Assembly (NCBI GenBank): GCA_000507305.1
Contig: DF239732.1
Location: forward strand, 62,001 to 126,000
Source of the DNA: Breviolum minutum Mf 1.05b.01
Lineage: Eukaryota; Sar; Dinophyceae; Suessiales; Symbiodiniaceae
Direction: 5' to 3'
Length of the DNA stretch: 64,000 bases
Part shown: positions 18,685 to 28,907 of the stretch, one piece after another
Numbering within the stretch: the first letter of the stretch is position 1
Layout of the letters: each line of letters opens with the position of its first letter
Translations under genes and position numbers: made by a program
Notes under the pieces: generated by a model
What the model saw: only the letters and a program-made list of their open reading frames with translations
Databases searched by the model: none
What the model was told of the DNA's origin: nothing

Positions 18685-18722
18685 ACGCCTTTGCCTAAAA
18701 CTAACGTTAGTTTTGGAAGGCG
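18685..18722 (+). repeat. minimal loopless family D palindrome
   Basis: The left D end (acgcctttgcctaaaactaac) is joined directly to its inverted partner (gttagttttggaaggcgt) with no interior. Confidence 0.8.
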
Positions 18723-18944
18723 TATTTGAAAGCTTAAACTCTTGGATAGCACAAACACCACAAAAAGCTCCCCAAGACTCTTGGAAGTTTACCCCTCACA
18801 AATAGGCCGCAATGGCCCCAAAAGGAAGCCGGTTTTCTTTCGCAGCAAAACAATTTTCAAGGGACATTTTGTTATTTCAATGAGGCTATCTTTACATCAA
18901 AACATATTACCTAGATGTGCAAACTTTCAAGAGATTTTTTTCGG

Positions 18945-19026
18945 AATTTTCGCTACCGAATGGAAGGTGACGGATCCATTTTGACCAATATGTTTCAAGT
19001 GGGTTGGTTCAAAGAACACCAACTAT
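18945..19026 (+). repeat. degenerate family A copy A19
   Basis: Retains ggatccattttgaccaatat, gtttcaagtgggttggttca and accaactattg. The left end is lost. Confidence 0.45.
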
Positions 19027-19459
19027 TGCTCTGTTTTTGAACAATCAGGAGTTCAATGAAAAATTCGATACAGGGTGTTTGATCAGTGTAGTTTTCCTGG
19101 TGTTTTTGTTCCTCCAGAATCTTTGAAAGTCGGATTTTATAGCAAAAGACCACAGACGTTCCGACACTCAGGACCAAACATAATGACTGGCCTAACCTAC
19201 CCCCAGTAGAAACAAGGGTTGAATGAGGCTGGCTCCAGGTAAACCAAAGGTAAATAGGCCAAAGATCTTACGAAAAGCGAGTGCAAACGAAAGGGAGCGA
19301 GCGATTTGGAGGAATTCCCTCAGATTTTTGATCAGCACATCTTACTTTAGCCACTGGATGTTTTTTGTTGGCCTCCTGTGGACGATGTTTTGATCCTGCC
19401 TTACTAAAACAAAAACTGGTCATTTCCTTCTGAAGATTTCAATGTTTTGAATTTCAGCC
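19027..19459 (+). other. no gene recognised
   Basis: Two competing plus frames are open at 19275-19390. No element termini were seen. Confidence 0.25.
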
Positions 19460-19774
19460 ATGGGAAAAATGTGTTTTTTACTCTGGAGAAACTCATCAGC
19501 GGTAATCATGCCTGAAACTAGCAGAATCTCACATCTCTTTGCACCTGAAAACTCAAAAATCCATCGCCTAGGGAAAGTGGAAAGTCCTATTGCACCCTCC
19601 TCCCTCTTGCGCCTCTTTCTGCGGCCGCTGCTGATGTGGGTGCCGTGGTGGCCAGCGATTTTATTTTCAGGGAAAGGTTTTCACGTCGTCACGTCCATGC
19701 CACACCCACCAAGGACGTTTCATATGTTTCGGTTTAGGAAGAGAAATCCTCAGGAAATGACCTTAATACCCTAA
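19460..19774 (+). CDS. candidate coding segment, frame uncertain
   Basis: Two plus frames compete. One has an ATG and 104 codons (SSLLRLFLRPLLMWVPWWPA) and would be very hydrophobic and tryptophan-rich. The other, about 60 codons, encodes LSAAAADVGAVVASDFIFRE and RRHVHATPTKDVSYVSV, which looks more like soluble protein. The stretch is GC-rich at 19600-19720, unlike its surroundings, so coding is plausible in either frame. No domain recognised. Confidence 0.35.
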   Translation: MGKMCFLLWRNSSAVIMPETSRISHLFAPENSKIHRLGKVESPIAPSSLLRLFLRPLLMWVPWWPAILFSGKGFHVVTSMPHPPRTFHMFRFRKRNPQEMTLIP

Positions 19775-20015
19775 CTACTTGCTACTTACATGCACTGGGA
19801 TGATCCTCCCAGTGGCCGCCAAACACATTGGGCCACCTTCAAAAAACCCCAGCAACTTCAAGGGGATCGCCATCCACACACAGGATCTTCCATTGTGCGA
19901 AGCTCGTTGCTTTCCTCATCAATCATTGACCTGTGGAAGCGTCTCCTGTCTTCCTGAAGAGGCTCCAAAGGACAAAAAAAACGGTGAAGAATGGTGACCT
20001 TCTTAAGAAGGAGTT

Positions 20016-20113
20016 GACTGCTGATTTCAAACATTTTTGCTATATTCACCCGGATCCTTGGGGAAATTTGACGAGACTATTTTTTCAAATGGGTTGGTTC
20101 AACCACCAACTTG
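20016..20113 (+). repeat. family A introner copy A18, diverged
   Basis: Ends gactgctgatttcaaa and ggttcaaccaccaacttg, interior atttgacgagactattttttc. Confidence 0.65.
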
Positions 20114-20527
20114 TTGTTTTTTGGGGCTGGAAATCCTTTTTTTTCCACTTGCAAATGCATCTACAAAGAGTACCTGTAGATGTTTCATGGCTTATCAGAG
20201 GGTACCCGCTAAATGGTTGAACGTTTCCAATTTCTTGGAGTGGACGAATCCCAACCAAGTGGTTTCCAAACCACGCGAGTTTTAGGGACCGGATGGGGGT
20301 CTGTTCAAAAGGTCCTGTTTAACATTTCTTGGGGATATCTTTGTCTGCCCAAAAAACTGGAAAACAGTGGATCACGAAGGTAAATAAAGGGCCCTTTCGG
20401 TAGAAATAGTGATGATGTTTGTTCCCACTGTGAAGCGGGGTTGACAACGGCAGGTTGAAAAGGAATCCTTTCCCAGGCTGAGATCGCTACTAATGGAAGA
20501 GATGCACCAGTTCATATGGAGAATCTC

Positions 20528-20624
20528 CTAGGTGGTGGTTTGAAATATTTTCTATTTTCATTCCTGTTTGGGGAAGTTCCCGTTTTGACTAATATTTTTC
20601 AGATGGGTTGAAACCACCAACCAG
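20528..20624 (+). repeat. family A introner copy A8
   Basis: Ends ctaggtggtggtttgaaa and ttgaaaccaccaaccag, interior ttgactaatatttttcag. Confidence 0.9.
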
Positions 20625-20731
20625 GTCTCCCACACTTACTACTGCAAACGGCTTAAGACTGCTTCAGGCATCACCAGGTTATCTCAAAGGTAGCCATGCC
20701 GTGACTTCAAACGGGAAACTGCCACGTAGGT
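20624..20731 (+). CDS. candidate exon directly after introner A8
   Basis: The frame is open from the end of A8 to TAG and encodes SPTLTTANGLRLLQASPGYL then KGSHAVTSNGKLPRR. It lies in a 200-bp gap between A8 and the next B element. A possible GT donor (gtagg) sits at the stop. No domain recognised. Confidence 0.35.
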
Positions 20732-20832
20732 AGCACCTGGTCGGCGCAGTATTGTGAAGTTGACCTTGCCAACAGCAGCTTGGTTTCAGGGTTTTTTGGG
20801 TTTGGAGGAATGAACGATCATTAGACTACCAG

Positions 20833-20956
20833 TTGGATGTCCCAGGAAGTTAGGATCAACGGTTAGTAAATGGATCGGAACCTACTTATAAATGGGATAT
20901 ATTGGGGTTATAACCCACTGATCCTAACCTTTCAATAACTTCTTGGGACATCCAAG
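20833..20956 (+). repeat. family B introner copy B3
   Basis: Ends ttggatgtcccaggaagtta and taacttcttgggacatccaa, inner pair gttaggatcaacgg / actgatcctaacc. Confidence 0.9.
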
Positions 20957-21788
20957 CATACTAATTGTATGGTAATTTTGATGGATTTCCCTCATAGCAA
21001 TGCATTGTTTGGGTTGATTTTAAAAAAAAATGTTCCCCGAATGAAAAAACGTTTTGGAGTTCCAGCCATGGGGATGGCAAGTTTGCAAAACTTAAGTGGT
21101 TCGAATTTTCAATGAGTAAGGGATTTTTCAAATGAAGCACACACGCTACAGCCCCTGAAGTTTAAGCAGCTCACCCCTGAAATCCATGATGCTTGGAAGA
21201 TGACTTTCCTCTCCTTTGGGGGGCCAGGTAACTCTTATGAAAAATTTCTGGTGAGTAGTGGTTTTTCGGGTTTTTCACCTGGAGGTGAAGTCTTATCATT
21301 TGTCATCTTTTCAAAAGCCACCATCCCTATAGAATCATGGATTTTATGCCAGCAACAACACCCGTCCCGTCCGTGTAGGGGTGCAACAAAGTTGCAGGAA
21401 CTCATCATTTTTTGTTTGAGAATCTAAGCAGACCACTTCGAACAAACAATTTGATTAAGAATTGACATTACATTACTTGGCAAACCTTTAGAATCGCTCT
21501 TTGAATTCCGTGAGGTTTGACCGACATGTAGTTCACTAAAAGTTTTGCCTAGATTCCAAAATCTCCACAGTTGTCCTGAATGATCCTGAATTGATTTTCT
21601 CCTATTTCTCCCAAGGACATGACACCATTGGCGGGTGTGGTGCAGCATACGATCAGACTTTCACAATTGACCTTGCCACTACAGGGTTTCTTCGGACTTC
21701 GATGGGCAGCACAGGTGCCCAACCAAAAATTTGTTGAAAAAGATGGGGGTGGGTTCCCTGCTAGACACTACTTATAGGCTAGGGATAA
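20957..21788 (+). other. no gene recognised
   Basis: Diverged D-like pieces occur around 21170-21300. Short frames at 21200-21427 plus and 21424-21648 minus have no recognisable motif. Confidence 0.3.
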
Positions 21789-21886
21789 CTGGGTGGTGGT
21801 TTCAAATATGTTTTATTTTCATCCCAATTTGGGGAAGATTCCCATTTTGACTAATATTTTTCAAAGGGGTTGAAACCACCAACTAG
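21789..21886 (+). repeat. family A introner copy A9
   Basis: Ends ctgggtggtggtttcaaa and ttgaaaccaccaactag, interior ttgactaatatttttcaaag. Flanked by ataa on both sides. Confidence 0.9.
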
Positions 21887-21989
21887 ATAATAATATTTGG
21901 GGATTATGTCATAAGCCATTCAACAAAGGATCATGTCATGAAGCAAATCAATGCAAAATTCAATGTCAGCTAACTTTCAGATTTGTATC

Positions 21990-22105
21990 GCTTGGTGATT
22001 TTTATGATTTTTCTAACATCTGGTAAAACACCACTATTCACCGCCATTTGGGAGAAGATGTTCTTTGGATTTTTCCAAGCACCCAACAAGCAAGTCCAAA
22101 GAAAT
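21990..22105 (+). repeat. family M repeat
   Basis: Carries catctggtaaaacaccacta, catttgggagaagatgttct and ccaagcacccaacaagcaag. Lies between introners A9 and A10. Confidence 0.6.
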
Positions 22106-22183
22106 GGAGGGAAATGGGCCCCCTTTTTGCATAGCCGAAAAGAAATGGGTAGCTTGTCCCACAAAAAGGGATATGAACATATT

Positions 22184-22280
22184 CTAGGTGGTGGTTTCAA
22201 ATATTTTTTATTTTCACCCCTACCTGGGGAAATGATCCATTTTGACTAATATTTTCAGATGGGTTGAAACCACCAACTAG
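22184..22280 (+). repeat. family A introner copy A10
   Basis: Ends ctaggtggtggtttcaaa and ttgaaaccaccaactag, interior ttgactaatattttcag. Confidence 0.9.
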
Positions 22281-23045
22281 TACTAGTCGTTGTTGTATTT
22301 ACCCTGGAAGTCGGCACGCCACCATTTCAAAAATATAAAACTTCCTTTTGGATGATGATAAAATCGTTAATTACTATACGAAATGGTGATGCTCATAAAC
22401 ATCATAAACCAACTACTATAAAAGATGGTGGCCAAGGACATCCAGGGTATATCTTTTTTGTTTGACTTATAGATGGGATTCGGATGATTTCCGTTGCAAG
22501 TTAGCAACTTGAAAGGTGGAGAATGGAGAATGTAGGTGTTGCAACCAAGACATGAGAGAAGTGTTTTGTGCAGTTTTCGTTTTGTGTATGTTTTCTTAGG
22601 GGTGTCCTGTTGTTCGAAGTGCGAAACATAGCATTATTTATGGGCAAAAATGCGAAGATTGACCAAACCGTGAATATGTTGGCCAATAGTGATTCAATGG
22701 TCTGAAATGATGTGAGCGGAGAGAGTATCTGGGGGAAATTCACCTTCGCCAGTGGGGATGGTTTCTGAGCTAACACCTGCAAAATAATGTGTTCTTATGA
22801 TATTCCATCAAGGATTCCACGATAACCCCAACAACAAAAAAAAGTTGTTTGCGACATCTACAGAAATACGTCGACTTGTATTGAGATTATATTGATATAT
22901 TCTTTCTACGAATGGTATTCGTTTCCTCTGCAATCGTCATTTGCTATGACTTTCAGCCATCTGTTGAGTTAAGTCAACCGTTCAGCTTTCCCAACCGCCC
23001 AACCGTCTGAAAAGAGTTCAGCTTTCCCACCATTTCACTTTTGAT
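22281..23045 (+). other. no gene recognised
   Basis: No introner termini. The only longer frame is 93 codons on the minus strand (22501-22782), with no motif. Confidence 0.3.
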
Positions 23046-23162
23046 TACACCCCCAAAAAAACTAACATGACAATGGAAAATCCACCATTTGAAGATGTAT
23101 TTCCATGTATTTCCTGTTGAAAATGTGGATTTTCCAATGTCATGTTAGTTTTCAGGGGGGTA
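23046..23162 (+). repeat. family D introner copy
   Basis: Ends tacacccccaaaaaaactaacatg and catgttagttttcagggggg, inner pair aatggaaaatccacc / ggattttccaatg. Confidence 0.85.
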
Positions 23163-23277
23163 ACCCAATTTATCCATTTTTAAGATTCCAACATAACGCT
23201 TTTCAAAAAAAGTAAAAATATTAAAGTTGGGAAGTAGAAGTGGTGGAATTCAGCCAAACCTAGAAATTGGTTCACAA

Positions 23278-23375
23278 CTAGGTGTTGGTTTCAAATATTC
23301 TTTATTTCCACCCCTACTTGGGGAAGATTTCCCATTTGACTAATATTTTTCAAAGGGGTTGAAACCACCAATTAG
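23278..23375 (+). repeat. family A introner copy A11
   Basis: Ends ctaggtgttggtttcaaa and ttgaaaccaccaattag, interior ttgactaatatttttcaaag (first bases atttgac). Confidence 0.9.
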
Positions 23376-23563
23376 AAAATCAATTGTGGATTCGTGCAGG
23401 ATTTCTGAACCCATATTTTAAGGATGTTTACTGTGGGATGTTACCGTACGTACCCCCAGCACCCACGAAAATACAGTTTCTGAATGTTTTTGATGTCAAA
23501 ACCCACCATGAAGGGCGACTGACATTTGACACTCTTGGAGAGTCTAGGTAAATCTTCCGGTAC

Positions 23564-23670
23564 TACCCTCTCTGAAACTAACATGTTCGCCTTGAAAATG
23601 GATAGTTGGAAGACTATTTTCATTTTGGGATGGCATCTTTTGCGGTGCCATGTTAGTTTCAGGGAGCATA
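23564..23670 (+). repeat. family D introner copy
   Basis: Ends taccctctctgaaactaacat and ccatgttagtttcagggagca, interior agttggaagactattttcat. Confidence 0.8.
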
Positions 23671-24348
23671 TGTGTAAAGAATACCTTTTTTTAAACAAAC
23701 AACCCTCGAAGAGGTGCCAAAGAGTCCAGAAAGAGTCCGACATGAGAATGGTTCCAAAAAATGCCCTGCGGAAGTTGATGCTAAATAGGTGATCTAAGTA
23801 GAGAGAAATCTGACACTGAGGCACTTATTTCTGGTTGATGCAGGTATTATGTTTAGCTTGCTGTTAACCTTCTACCATGGTATTCATCACCATGAAAAGA
23901 TGTCATTTGGTAATCTCATCTACCGAAGCTTGGTGTATGTTAGTCAAGCGATTGGTGTAAATACTTCGGAGTTTAGTTGAATCAGATGTGATGAATGTCC
24001 CTGATTTTTCCTGGGGATTGGAGAAATTTGCAATAAACATCAACCGGCATTTGTACCTTCTCTTTTGACCTCAAGGTACGCCTGGATTCGTCTCGGGTTC
24101 GATGTTTCTTATCTGTTTTTGTTTGAAAACTTGTTTTTTGCGACGTTTCATCAGGGAGAGGAACATTTGCGGGGCAAAAAAAATGTGTTTACCTGGAAAA
24201 CAAGTTGCAATTTCCAAACCCCCTCACATCAGCAAAAGATATGGTACTTTCCGTATGTGTTCCAAAAATAGGTACAACCTTCGCCCTAGACTTCAACCAG
24301 AAATTGTTCCTCCATAACCCCAGGATGTATCCCAATTTCACACCCCCA
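23671..24348 (+). other. no gene recognised; short family M piece
   Basis: A family M fragment (cttctaccatggtattcatc) at 23866-23930. Plus frames at 24065-24396 overlap each other and show no motif. Confidence 0.3.
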
Positions 24349-24515
24349 CGGGTCATCATCCCAGGACTTGTAAGTAGTCAGGATCACCCCCATTAAGAAG
24401 CCATGAAGTTCGGCCATTTGGAAGGGGTCCCACAACCCGATTTTTTCTGAGGGGACAACAACCATCACCATGGTTACTAACCACGTATCCAAGTACTGGG
24501 GTGATCCTCCAAGTA
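24349..24515 (+). repeat. family C introner copy C2
   Basis: Ends gggtcatcatcccaggactt and actggggtgatcctccaagta, interior gaagttcggccatttggaag. Confidence 0.75.
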
Positions 24516-24997
24516 GGGTGAACCAGGTTTCTGGTGAGTCCCTAGTTGACTCACAATTTTTGTGTCAAAAATATTATGTTACCCACTAAGCAGGTCATTT
24601 CTGTGTGCAGGCTTGGGTTTTTAGACGTTTGTTGTGCCACAGGTGTCGCTAACTGATGATTCCCGTGTCCACTATACAGAGTCTTCGGGCATTTTCCTTT
24701 GGAAGGCCAACGAATCGAGCATTGAGGGTCAGGGGATGTTGCCGGCAAAAAAATACCTATATGCAAAATGGAGGTCACAAAGAAAGAGCTGCAAAAAAGA
24801 TAGTAACATGAATGCAACGTTTCTATCTATTGCATCATACCTGTGATACGTCAAAAATCCACAATAACCACGCAGTAGGTCATTGACGAAGATGAAACAG
24901 GCGTTCAGTCAGAACAGGCGTCTCTGCGACGTTTGAATTTTCGGACAAGCTCTTCGCACGCACCTCGGTTTGCGGGCGGTTCCATTATCTGCTTCCT

Positions 24998-25237
24998 TTG
25001 GCAGAACCACCTCTTGGAAATCAACGTTTAAAACAGGTCTCCTTCTTTTATCCATGGAAAATGGCTGGAGCGGGTCGCCTGGCGGCCCAGCGTTGGCTCA
25101 CGCTTCCTCGGTATGGTGCACTTCAAAGATTTGGCAGAAAGAATGTCAGAAACCACCTATATCGAAACCTGGATCTTGTGAATGTGAGTTTTAGTGGCGA
25201 GCCAGCAAAACCATCACCATCTTGGTCATCTCTGTAA
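24998..25237 (+). CDS. candidate coding segment, basic, product unknown
   Basis: A GC-rich open frame of 79 codons with an internal ATG at 25061. It encodes AGAGRLAAQRWLTLPRYGAL and QRFGRKNVRNHLYRNLDLVN, an Arg/Leu-rich, possibly targeting-peptide-like stretch. A second frame (24970-25194) overlaps. No introners were found from 24.5 to 28.4 kb, so this region may hold ordinary exons. No domain recognised. Confidence 0.35.
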   Translation: MAEPPLGNQRLKQVSFFYPWKMAGAGRLAAQRWLTLPRYGALQRFGRKNVRNHLYRNLDLVNVSFSGEPAKPSPSWSSL

Positions 25238-25318
25238 AACGGAGGCGGGCTATGCGACCCGCCAGAGCGCAGGTGGACGGTATGGAGCTGTGTCGTCCGT
25301 CGTGCTTAAGGGAGAATT

Positions 25319-25579
25319 GTGGCCCTTTCCTGTTTTCTCTCCACGTTTCCAGGTTCAGTGTTCCATCTGTGTTGCCTGCGATGCTTTGAATGCAATTTGG
25401 GAGGTGTGGGCAAGAAGAAGCACGGTTGCCAGCGCATCTTGGGTGCAAAGGGAGCCAAGAGAGCCGAGCGCAATGGCGATCCACCATTGAAGTTCAACTT
25501 CGAATGGGGCGAGGTGGCTGCAGGGAGCAACAAAGAAAGAATCTTCAGGTCAGTCAGGTTTAGAACTGCCAACCCTTGA
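25319..25579 (+). CDS. candidate C-terminal coding segment, product unknown
   Basis: A plus frame with a basic then acidic C-terminal part (GKKKHGCQRILGAKGAKRAE, then GDPPLKFNFEWGEVAAGSNK). The first 30 codons read less like protein and contain ctccacgtttccag, a plausible splice acceptor at 25350. Overlapping frames are open on both strands. No domain recognised. Confidence 0.3.
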   Translation: MALSCFLSTFPGSVFHLCCLRCFECNLGGVGKKKHGCQRILGAKGAKRAERNGDPPLKFNFEWGEVAAGSNKERIFRSVRFRTANP

Positions 25580-26092
25580 AAATAAGATAACAGAGACACT
25601 TCGAGAACACACCGAACCTGGTCCTTCCCTTAGTCTATGCACCTTGAATGAAAATCATCGGTTAAGGGGTTCTTTCGAATAGTCCACGTTGCCGGGCGCG
25701 TGCATGTGAATGACATAACAGCTCATTGGGTGTACGTGTCGGACTAGGCTTGTGATACATTAGAAGTAAGATTCTTGTGACCTAAAAGTGTATGCCTGTT
25801 TGTTTGCTCTTTGTTGAAAGCCTCTCTAGGCCTGCCCCAGCTCCCTTTGCCGGCCTTCGCAGCGTTGCCACAACGGCTTCCTTTCTTAAAAATAAATGTT
25901 TTACATTGGCTCTATCATACATCCACAATCTGTTGTGCGTATAACTACTGTCAAAAGAAATGTGAACATTAGCATATACCGCAAGGTATTACATAGTCTT
26001 TAGAGCGAACCACCCTCCCACATAGGAACCACGAAGCCACGTTGTGCGCCGAACCCGTCACCGTCTTCAGAGCCTCCATCACCATCGTAAAT
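25580..26092 (+). other. no gene recognised
   Basis: AATAAA-like sequence (aaaaataaatg) at about 25889 could be 3-prime untranslated sequence. Nothing else is visible. Confidence 0.25.
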
Positions 26093-26132
26093 CATCAGCA
26101 TCATCAACATCATCATCACCATCATCATCACC

Positions 26133-26167
<35 letters not shown>

Positions 26168-26215
26168 CCATCATCATCATCATCGTCCTCGCCGTCGCCG
26201 TTATCATCATATAAT
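26093..26215 (+). repeat. (CAT)n / (ATC)n microsatellite
   Basis: Imperfect trinucleotide tract with scattered substitutions. In one frame it reads as poly-His then poly-Ser. Confidence 0.9.
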
Positions 26216-26311
26216 CACCGTCATCGTGGTCACCATAGCCTAGCTAGCACCGGCCAACTGCATTTCTTGTACGCTGCGTCTCAGACATCATCAGCGACGT
26301 GGGGTAGCTCA

Positions 26312-26628
26312 GCAAGGGAAAAGAGAAGTTGAGGCACTGACACCAGACCTGGCAGTGCTGACGCGCCTGGGCGGTGTGCGGTTGTGGCCTGCCTCGTCGG
26401 ACCACGTAGCCGACACACTGAAGCACGTGGTGCAAGTGGTGGCCACGAGGGCGAAGTTCGCGGCTTTTCGCAACTCGAACATTGCAGTGCCGATTTTTTT
26501 TGGTTTCTTTGGGCAAAGGAGCCGTAGGAGCTGATATTTTACCCCTTGAAGCAGTTCCGGGCATTCTGCCCAACGACGTGACGCAAGAAGCCTTCCTAGG
26601 CGGGGGCACCGTATCTGGGTCAATGGTT
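26312..26628 (+). CDS. candidate coding segment with a frame change at a T-run
   Basis: The first frame encodes EVEALTPDLAVLTRLGGVRL, then SSDHVADTLKHVVQVVATRA, then KFAAFRNSNIAVP. At a run of eight T (about 26493-26500) the open frame moves by one and continues GKGAVGADILPLEAVPGILP then NDVTQEAFLGGGTVSGSMV and stop. Both parts look like soluble protein and are GC-rich. The homopolymer at the break suggests either a sequencing indel or a mutation. Two minus-strand frames overlap. No domain recognised. Confidence 0.4.
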
Positions 26629-26675
26629 TAAAGATGATGATGGATATTTTTATCTGCTGACAGCTGAGCACCTTA

Positions 26676-26893
26676 AATACTAAGTGATCTGTCGAGCCGC
26701 AGAGGCAAGGGCCTTCTTGCCACCACGGACGACCCCGCCCAAGACCCATGGGCGCTCATGGCGTGGGCGTCGAACTCCAAGGTGGTCTGGAAGCTCGATG
26801 GGCGAGAGTGCGCTGCAGGGTGCTTTATCGACATAGTGCAGGAGACATGGCAGCAGCCAACCGTGCATGTCGAACATGTTAGATTACCTTGAC
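26676..26893 (+). CDS. candidate exon, product unknown
   Basis: Open after an in-frame TAA to TGA, GC-rich. It encodes SSRRGKGLLATTDDPAQDPW, then WASNSKVVWKLDGRECAAGC and DIVQETWQQPTVHVEHVRL. The upstream sequence ctgctgacag could be an acceptor. It is well mixed and one of the more convincing segments, although minus frames overlap. No domain recognised. Confidence 0.4.
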
Positions 26894-27345
26894 ACGCAAA
26901 AATCACGCAAAGAATTTGTTCCACCATGCGTGTATGAAGCTTGCTCTCAATAAAATTGAATGTTGGACGTGTCGCATCCCTTGCTGCTGTGGAGAACCCA
27001 GTACTTATGGTTTGTATAGAAACATGTTTGCCGAAAAAATCATCATGATGAAAGCTGAAGCGCAAGCATTATGTAGCAATACTGAATGACGCGGAGATCA
27101 AAGAAAAGCATTTGGTAGGATTGGGAAGCGGCTCCGCAATGGGATCTAACGTCCATACTGGCAGCCTGCACCACTTTCTGTGCGTGAAGCGACATTTCAA
27201 GACATTTGCTTGATAGATTCTGTTCGGGCTCATGGTTTCAAGATTCCTTCCTTACAACGGGGATGGTCCTTCTGGGGCCATTGCTGACGGAAACCGCTTC
27301 TTGCAACCATGTCGGTTCATTGCACGCACAGAGACCTAGTTTGTT
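26889..27345 (+). CDS. series of short coding-like segments, product unknown
   Basis: Three pieces follow in different frames. 26889-27089 is cysteine-rich (ECWTCRIPCCCGEPSTYGLY). About 27060-27212 encodes KHYVAILNDAEIKEKHLVGL and GSGSAMGSNVHTGSLHHFLC. About 27217-27345 encodes RFLPYNGDGPSGAIADGNRF. They may be exons with very short introns or one frame broken by indels. No domain recognised. Confidence 0.3.
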
Positions 27346-27455
27346 TCAGAGAAAAATCTTCAGAGAAATGGGTTAGGGGTTCACTGACCTTCCGCCGTTT
27401 TTTTTATGTTAAAAATAAGCAAAATTAAAACCAACAAGAAAAAACTGGTTAGAAG

Positions 27456-27713
27456 ATGTTTGGGAAGGTTGCAGAAATCCGGCGACTTTGCAGGATTGCC
27501 GACCGCGCCAGCCAGAGAAATGCATCGGTGCAGTTTCTGTTGGCCACCGTGCTTCCCAGAGTGCAAAAACACTGGAAGCCGGGGGTTGGCCGGCCTGAAG
27601 CCGGGAACATACGGTTTCAGGATAGAATGAGGCAGCTAGAAAGATGGGTTCGTCGGTGGATGGACACAGTAGATTGGCGCTGGGTAAGTTTGATGGAAGT
27701 CAGCATGATATGA
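27456..27713 (+). CDS. candidate coding segment, Arg/Trp-rich, product unknown
   Basis: ATG-initiated, 85 codons. It encodes GKVAEIRRLCRIADRASQRN, then ASVQFLLATVLPRVQKHWKP, then DRMRQLERWVRRWMDTVDWR. Predicted helical and basic. A shorter overlapping frame starts at 27406. It is the last candidate before introners and dispersed repeats resume. No domain recognised. Confidence 0.4.
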   Translation: MFGKVAEIRRLCRIADRASQRNASVQFLLATVLPRVQKHWKPGVGRPEAGNIRFQDRMRQLERWVRRWMDTVDWRWVSLMEVSMI

Positions 27714-28475
27714 TGCGTGCTTGTTGTTTCGGTTGAATATATTCTGCCAGATACATCTCTTTGTAGACCTGTTCACGTTGCACACAGATACTTTCGTGAA
27801 CTGGGTTGAAACCTTCTAGCTAACTTTGGAACCCAAAACCATGAAAAAATGAAGGCTGTATACCGTGTGCCCTGAAAATATAGGCTGTAACCCCTCAACA
27901 TGAAGGTTGGGGTTCCCAGTGTAGTTGGATTTTCCCAAAGAAATTTCTTGGACCTGGCCGTTGAAACCGAAGCCACTTTAAACACATGATGATGACCCAC
28001 AAGTTTTTTTAGTCTTCCGTGAACATGTTTTGTCGTGCCAGAGCTTGTAACCCCTAGCTTGTTGATTTTTTCCAGATCGGTACTCCATGGGAATCAAAAC
28101 TCACCAAAAAGCAAAACACGTTTGGTACTTCCAGAAATGTATGTTTATCTCAATAGCTTCATCAGATTGGTTGAAAAGAAAAGTTCACCCTAGGTGGTGG
28201 GAACGATTGGGGGTTATCTACAGGTTTTGATCGGCACATTTTAGCTACCCTTCTCCCAACGTCCACGAAACATCTTCCATGATCTTTAAATTCAACTTGG
28301 ATTATTGTTTTTTTGGTTCGGTGCTCAAATCCGGCTTTTGCCATGGATTCATAAACCCCTTCAAGAAAAGGTCTAAATTCACCGGGGAAAACCCATGACA
28401 TTTTAATCATCGAGAATTTTTACGAAAAACAATTAGACAAGGACCCATTCACCTTGGATTTGTTCAATGTGAGTG
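27714..28475 (+). other. no gene recognised
   Basis: Minus frames at 27773-28000 and 28162-28410 have no motif and no introner-defined boundary. Confidence 0.3.
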
Positions 28476-28795
28476 CTATCTTTTTCATGGTAATTCACCA
28501 TCAAACCACCATTTGGGAGAAGATGTTTGGGCCATGTTTTCCATCCGCATCCAAGAGTCGCAAATCCAAACCCATCAAAAAGGGATGGACTACCCCCGGC
28601 CCCAAGTGTTCCTGGGCGAAAAAAAAACCTTTTTGAGCAATGAAACAAAGGCACCTTGTTTTTTTGAATGTATACAGTGGATGAAATACTACCCATTTAT
28701 GCGGGGAAATTGCCGGTAATGATGAATTACTACCCAGTTCATGAACTTTTTTAAGGATCCGTATTGAAACAACCAGTATATCGGAAAGTAAGAGG
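28476..28795 (+). repeat. composite dispersed repeat (family M joined to family H)
   Basis: The M part (attcaccatcaaaccaccat, gagtcgcaaatccaa) continues through gagcaatgaaacaaaggc into the H part (tggatgaaatactaccca, aaacaaccagtatatc). The same order is present at 32565-32850. Confidence 0.75.
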
Positions 28796-28804
28796 TTTTG
28801 TCAT

Positions 28805-28907
28805 GCGGTTGATGGAAAAAATCCTGCACCATCTGGGATGTATAAATCCACGTAAATAATAAGATAAACTACCTACCAACTGGTGCAGGATTTCTTCCAT
28901 CAACAGT
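28805..28907 (+). repeat. family E introner copy E4
   Basis: Ends gcggttgatggaaaaaatcc and gatttcttccatcaacag, interior ctgcaccatctgggatg. Confidence 0.9.

Noticed and set aside
26042-26332. His/Ser-rich 96-codon open frame
   Set aside because: Largely a CAT/ATC microsatellite; composition is forced by the repeat.
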